In this document: one piece after another, positions 5,370 to 9,048 of the stretch
Position numbering within the stretch: the stretch's first letter is position 1
How the letters are laid out: each line of letters opens with the position of its first letter
NCBI GenBank assembly: GCA_002316385.1
Contig: DCDL01000059.1
Coordinates: forward strand, 79,075 to 88,122
Reading direction: 5' to 3'
Source of the DNA: Clostridium sp. UBA1056
GTDB lineage: Bacteria > Bacillota > Clostridia > Clostridiales > Clostridiaceae
DNA: 9,048 bases
The notes under the pieces: model-generated
Databases searched by the model: none
What the model was told of the DNA's origin: nothing
What the model saw: only the letters and a program-made list of their open reading frames with translations
Made by a program: the position numbers and the translations under genes

Positions 5370-7136
5370 ATGGAACTTAATTGGAGCCTTAAAGAGCTTT
5401 ATCCATCCTTTGAATCTAAAGAATTTAAAGATGATATAGCTAAGCTAAACGATCTTATAGAAACTTTCATAAATACTATTAATACTACTATTAACAGCAC
5501 AGATTCCCCTAATAAATCCTTAGAAAACTTTATACTTATAAATACTGAATTATATGATTTATTCGAAAGGCTATCTGGTATGGTTAATTTAACCCTTAGT
5601 GTAGACACCAAAAACTCTATTGCTTTAAAATATGATGATATTCTTTTAACTAAATTTAGTGATCTAGCTGAAAGTGAGGCTATGATTACTAAATGGATTG
5701 GCTCCCTTAATAACTTAGATTCTATTATAGATAGTTCTAATTTACTAAAAGAACATAGCTTTTTCATTAAAGAAAAAGCTGAGAACGCTAGATATATGTT
5801 AAGTGATAAAGAAGAAGCTGTAATAGCTAAAATGAAAAATACTGGTTCTAATGCTTGGTCTAAGCTTAAAGATGTATTAACCTCTAGTCTTATGATTGAT
5901 ATTGAGTTGGATGGTAAAAAACAACAACTACCTCTATCAATGATTAGAAACTTAGCTTATGATTCAAGTAGTGAAGTTAGAAAGAAGGCCTATGAAGCAG
6001 AACTCAAAGGCTATAAAAAAATTGATGATGGATTAGCTGCAGCTCTTAATGGAATTAAAGGGGAAGTACTTACAGTATCTTCTTTAAGGGGATTTTCTTC
6101 TCCATTGAATCAAACTCTCTTCCATTCAAGAATGGATAAGAAAACTTTAGATGCTATGCTTAGTGCAATGAAAGAATCTATGCCTATATTTAGAAAATAT
6201 CTTAGAAAGAAAGCTGAAATTTTAGGACACAAAAATGGTCTTCCATTCTATGATCTTTTTGCACCTATAGGAAATGTAGATATGACTTATACCTATGAGG
6301 ATGGATGTCAATTTGTTATAGATAACTTTAAAACTTTTAGTGATGATTTAGCAGACTTTGCAAAAATAGCTATGGAAAATGCTTGGATAGATGTACTTCC
6401 TAAGGAGGGTAAAGTCGGTGGAGCCTTCTGTGCTGGACTTCATTCTTTAGGCCAGTGTAGAGTTTTATTAAACTACGGAAATACCTTTAGTGATGTTATT
6501 ACTTTAGCTCATGAACTAGGTCATGGATATCATGGTCATTGCCTTAAGAGTGAAAGTACATTAAATGCAGATTATCCTATGCCTATAGCAGAAACTGCTT
6601 CTACATTCTGTGAAACTATAGTGAAAAAAGCAGCAATAAAAAATGCTACTAAAGAAGAAGCTTTTTCTATTTTGGAAAGTGAAATAAGTGACTGCACTCA
6701 AGTTATAGTAGACATTTATAGTAGATTTTTATTTGAAAGTGAATTATTTAAAAGAAGAAACGAAAGTGCTCTTAGTGTAGAAGAATTAAATGAAATAATG
6801 ATTAATGCTCAAAAAGAAGCCTATGGAGATGGCCTTGATGAGAATTATCTACATCCATATATGTGGGCTTGCAAAACTCATTATTATTATGCTGATGCTA
6901 ATTTCTATAACTTCCCATATGCCTTTGGTCAATTGTTTGCAAAGGGTCTTTATGCTGAATACTTAAAGAGAGGCAATACATTCCCTGAAGAATATAAAAA
7001 CCTACTTTCAGTAACTGGCAAAAACACTTTAAGTGATGTTGCTAAAATAATGAATATTGATATTACCTCTATAGATTTTTGGAGAAATTCTTTAAAGATG
7101 ATTGAAGAAGATATCAACCTTTTTTTAAATATTTAA
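5370..7136 (+). CDS. pepF: Oligoendopeptidase F family zinc metallopeptidase (M3B)
   Basis: A cytoplasmic zinc endopeptidase that cleaves short peptides, feeding amino acid supply and peptide turnover. Its 588 residues match the usual PepF length of about 600. The N-terminal helical M3 domain spans roughly 110-180 and the catalytic M3 domain about 200-575. The zinc site HELGH is at 381-385, with the third ligand probably Glu408 in AETAST, 27 residues after the first His. The substrate-binding C-terminal block HYYYADANFYNFPYAFG is at 504-520, a PepF hallmark. The ORF opens at 5349, but AAGGAG sits 9 bases before the ATG at 5370 and inside that extension, so the start at 5370 (MELNWSLKELYPSF) is chosen. 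No signal peptide is seen. It has its own promoter and converges on the antiporter gene. All key residues are present. Confidence 0.95.
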   Translation: MELNWSLKELYPSFESKEFKDDIAKLNDLIETFINTINTTINSTDSPNKSLENFILINTELYDLFERLSGMVNLTLSVDTKNSIALKYDDILLTKFSDLAESEAMITKWIGSLNNLDSIIDSSNLLKEHSFFIKEKAENARYMLSDKEEAVIAKMKNTGSNAWSKLKDVLTSSLMIDIELDGKKQQLPLSMIRNLAYDSSSEVRKKAYEAELKGYKKIDDGLAAALNGIKGEVLTVSSLRGFSSPLNQTLFHSRMDKKTLDAMLSAMKESMPIFRKYLRKKAEILGHKNGLPFYDLFAPIGNVDMTYTYEDGCQFVIDNFKTFSDDLADFAKIAMENAWIDVLPKEGKVGGAFCAGLHSLGQCRVLLNYGNTFSDVITLAHELGHGYHGHCLKSESTLNADYPMPIAETASTFCETIVKKAAIKNATKEEAFSILESEISDCTQVIVDIYSRFLFESELFKRRNESALSVEELNEIMINAQKEAYGDGLDENYLHPYMWACKTHYYYADANFYNFPYAFGQLFAKGLYAEYLKRGNTFPEEYKNLLSVTGKNTLSDVAKIMNIDITSIDFWRNSLKMIEEDINLFLNI

Positions 7137-7160
7137 TTTTTAAACCTTTGATAAGCCTTT

Positions 7161-7212
7161 AATGATAAATAGGCCACTCTAGAATTTATTCTAAAGTAGC
7201 CCATTTATCATT
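7161..7212. terminator. Long convergent hairpin between the pepF and antiporter genes
   Basis: Two 25-base arms (7161-7185 and 7188-7212) are inverted repeats with three differences. In the rightward transcript these are A·C-type mismatches; in the leftward transcript all three become G·U pairs, so the stem is continuous there. It lies 24 bases after the pepF stop and 40 bases after the antiporter stop, so it can serve both genes. Neither side has a good U tract, so it may act as an RNA end-protecting or processing hairpin as well as a terminator. Confidence 0.65.
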
Positions 7213-7251
7213 GCATATATTAATCTATTACATTAATGCAAGAACTCTATA

Positions 7252-8643
7252 TTATACATCTAATCCTGCAGATTCTCTTATTTTATCTACATTCTTATCT
7301 TCTTTATTCTTTTGAAGCATCATGTAAACATATATTGGTATTCCTATAAGCATTAATATGAACCCATACATTACCACATCAGACCCAGTTCCATATATAG
7401 CATATATAGAGTAGGCAAAAGCAAGTAATGAGAAGAATGAATTCTTTAAGAAGTGTATAAAGCTAAACTCTTTTGATTTCTTACATAGTAATACTATTTC
7501 AGCTGCTGCTGAGAATGTGTATGCTGGCAAGAATGATAATGTAGCTAGTAATATCATAAAGTCGAATGCACTTCTAAGCGATCCTACATAGTTCATTATT
7601 AAAAGTAAGTTCATACATACACTACCTATAACAAGAGATGCTACCGGAGTATTATATTTAGGATTAATACGCTTAAATATTGCTGGGAATAATCCATCTT
7701 CAGCTGCTCCAACAGCACTTCTAGCAGTAGTTAATAACCATCCTGAAGTCGCTCCTAATGTAGAAATTAGTGCACCTGCTGCTATAAATGTTCCACCCCA
7801 TGAAGCGCCTGTAGCTTTATTTATAATATCTGCTAATGGTGCATCTGAGCTTGCAAGAGCAGCTTGATCCATAGCTCCCATAGACACAATACTCATTACA
7901 ATATATATAGCAGCTACTATTAAAATTCCATATATAGTACTTTTCTTAATATTCTTTTCTGGATCCTTTATTTCTCCACCTGCCACTGTAGCGCTCTCTA
8001 AACCTACAAAAGCCCATAATGCTATAGCTATAGCAGCTGGCAATGTGCCCATTCCACTTACTTCTGGACTAGAAACAGTATTCATATAGCTTGGATCAAA
8101 GTTTAACGCAGCGATTACAATAAATACTACAAGTACTGCAACTTTTAATACCGTTGATATAACACCTATTTTTCCAACATATTTTACACCATATATATTT
8201 ATCAATGTAAATATCCATACCACTGCTGAAGATATTAAGAATGCAGCTAGTGGATTATTAGCAGCTGGAACGAAGTATGTAAAATAACTCATAAATGCTG
8301 TAATAATAGCAGCATTACCTACCCATGCACCTATCCAAAAGGTCCATGCAATTAAAAACCCTGCAAAATCACCAAAGGCAGCTCTTGTATATACAATTGG
8401 GCCTCCTGTCTTGGGCATTTTTGAACCTAGCTTAGCAAAGCTTAAAGCAATAAGTAATGATCCAATTGAAGTTAAAATCCATGCTATTATAGCTACCTTA
8501 GGATTTGTTACCCTTGCAAAGCTTGCTGGTGACATGAAAATTCCTGAACCTATTACATTTCCTACCACTATGGCTGTGGCAGCAGCAAGTCCAAGTTCTC
8601 TTTTAAGTGATCCATCAGTTTGTATTCCATCTTTTTTAGCCAT
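7252..8643 (-). CDS. APA-family amino acid/polyamine antiporter (AdiC/PotE-like)
   Basis: A 463-residue cytoplasmic membrane transporter with about twelve helices, the standard size and layout of the basic amino acid/polyamine antiporter branch of the APC superfamily. Helix 1 carries the substrate-binding GNVIGSGIF (28-36). Helix 6 has LWAFVGLESA (209-218): Trp210 and Glu216 sit at the spacing of the gating Trp202 and proton-linked Glu208 of AdiC. Helix 8 has Trp302, matching AdiC Trp293, followed by TARSAVGAAEDGLFP. GGEIKDPEKNI after helix 6 is also typical. It probably exchanges an amino acid for its decarboxylated or deaminated product, but no decarboxylase or deiminase gene is nearby, so the substrate is open. 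AGGGGG lies 7 bases before the ATG. It is a single-gene unit with its own promoter. Confidence 0.9.
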   Translation of the reverse strand: MAKKDGIQTDGSLKRELGLAAATAIVVGNVIGSGIFMSPASFARVTNPKVAIIAWILTSIGSLLIALSFAKLGSKMPKTGGPIVYTRAAFGDFAGFLIAWTFWIGAWVGNAAIITAFMSYFTYFVPAANNPLAAFLISSAVVWIFTLINIYGVKYVGKIGVISTVLKVAVLVVFIVIAALNFDPSYMNTVSSPEVSGMGTLPAAIAIALWAFVGLESATVAGGEIKDPEKNIKKSTIYGILIVAAIYIVMSIVSMGAMDQAALASSDAPLADIINKATGASWGGTFIAAGALISTLGATSGWLLTTARSAVGAAEDGLFPAIFKRINPKYNTPVASLVIGSVCMNLLLIMNYVGSLRSAFDFMILLATLSFLPAYTFSAAAEIVLLCKKSKEFSFIHFLKNSFFSLLAFAYSIYAIYGTGSDVVMYGFILMLIGIPIYVYMMLQKNKEDKNVDKIRESAGLDV

Positions 8644-9048
8644 TTTTTTCCCCCTGTTATTTTCTACTTAAAATAAACTTATTATTTTTAGAAATTATAG
8701 ACATCAAATTTTTCCACCCAATTATCTAGTTTAATTTAATCGATTACAAAAATCAACCTATTTTTAATATTTTAATGAGTTTTTTATTAGAATTTTATCG
8801 ATATTTATACATTTATTGCGCACTTAAATTTTCATAAATAATTTTCCAATAAAATTGTATTTATTTATACCATTATTTGTATTTTATTATATAATGATCT
8901 AATAAGTATATTTTGACTTTAACTTTAAAATCAACAAAGGGACTTTCGCAAAATATATTACTAATCTTATATAAAATATTGAAGATGTACTTTAATATTA
9001 TTGTTAACGAATGCCATTCGAACTTAGTTCTTCTAATTTATTAGAAGA
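8644..9048. other. AT-rich upstream region of the antiporter, no gene seen
   Basis: These 405 bases contain no supported coding sequence. Next to the antiporter they hold its promoter and a 10-bp palindrome TAATCGATTA (8737-8746). At the far right are CGAATG-C-CATTCG (9008-9020) and an 8-bp stem TCTTCTAA/TTAGAAGA (9029-9036 with 9041-9048) that reaches the window edge. The latter two may belong to a neighbouring gene outside the window. The rest is simple AT-rich spacer. Confidence 0.5.
8694..8721 (-). promoter_or_regulatory. Promoter of the antiporter gene
   Basis: On the minus strand a perfect TATAAT (8694-8699) follows TTGGGT (8716-8721) at 16 bases. The -10 is strong and the -35 matches only its TTG core. 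Transcription would start near 8687, giving a leader of about 45 bases with the AGGGGG ribosome binding site. Confidence 0.5.

Noticed and set aside
8830..8846. CodY-like box AATTTTCATAAATAA
   Set aside because: About four mismatches to the 15-base consensus and more than 130 bases from the promoter; such partial matches are frequent in AT-rich DNA.
8855..8875. ArgR-like dyad GTATTTATTTATAC
   Set aside because: The central spacing does not fit the ARG box and only 4-base arms pair.

Overview
The window is AT-rich throughout and has Clostridium-like codon use, strong purine-rich ribosome binding sites (AGGAGG, AAGGGGG) and consensus -10 elements. It most likely comes from a low-GC Firmicute, probably Clostridium sensu lato. 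This is inferred from style and protein families, not from a marker gene. The window is chromosomal housekeeping and transport sequence. I see no rRNA, tRNA, CRISPR array, insertion sequence or phage gene.

Layout, left to right. Bases 1-110 hold no supported gene. A leftward EamA/DMT-family exporter occupies 111-1067 and has its own extended -10 promoter. Next comes a leftward NitT/TauT/SsuABC-type ABC importer: permease (1233-2024), ATPase (2014-2784) and lipoprotein substrate-binding protein (3214-4284). The last two are separated by an intrinsic terminator (3105-3149) and a roughly 320-base leader with two long imperfect hairpins. Transcription runs binding protein, then terminator and leader, then ATPase, then permease. 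The binding protein can therefore be made in excess, and the membrane part may have its own promoter or attenuation control. Divergent from it, a strong promoter drives a small CGGC-domain-like cysteine-rich protein (4640-4966).

Between that gene and the M3B oligoendopeptidase F gene (5370-7136) lies a short leftward protein-coding remnant (5086-5190), still followed by a good terminator. The peptidase gene converges on a leftward APA-family amino acid/polyamine antiporter (7252-8643). The two share a 52-base, nearly fully paired hairpin in the gap. The last 400 bases are AT-rich upstream sequence of the antiporter with a promoter and several short palindromes.

Together these genes deal with small-molecule and peptide traffic: uptake of a small solute by the ABC system, intracellular peptide hydrolysis by PepF, amino acid exchange by the antiporter and metabolite export by the EamA protein. 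Nothing in the sequence links them into one pathway. I did not find a convincing new multi-gene system. The items most worth a second look are the structured leader inside the ABC transporter cluster, the gene remnant at 5086-5190 and the convergent hairpin at 7161-7212.
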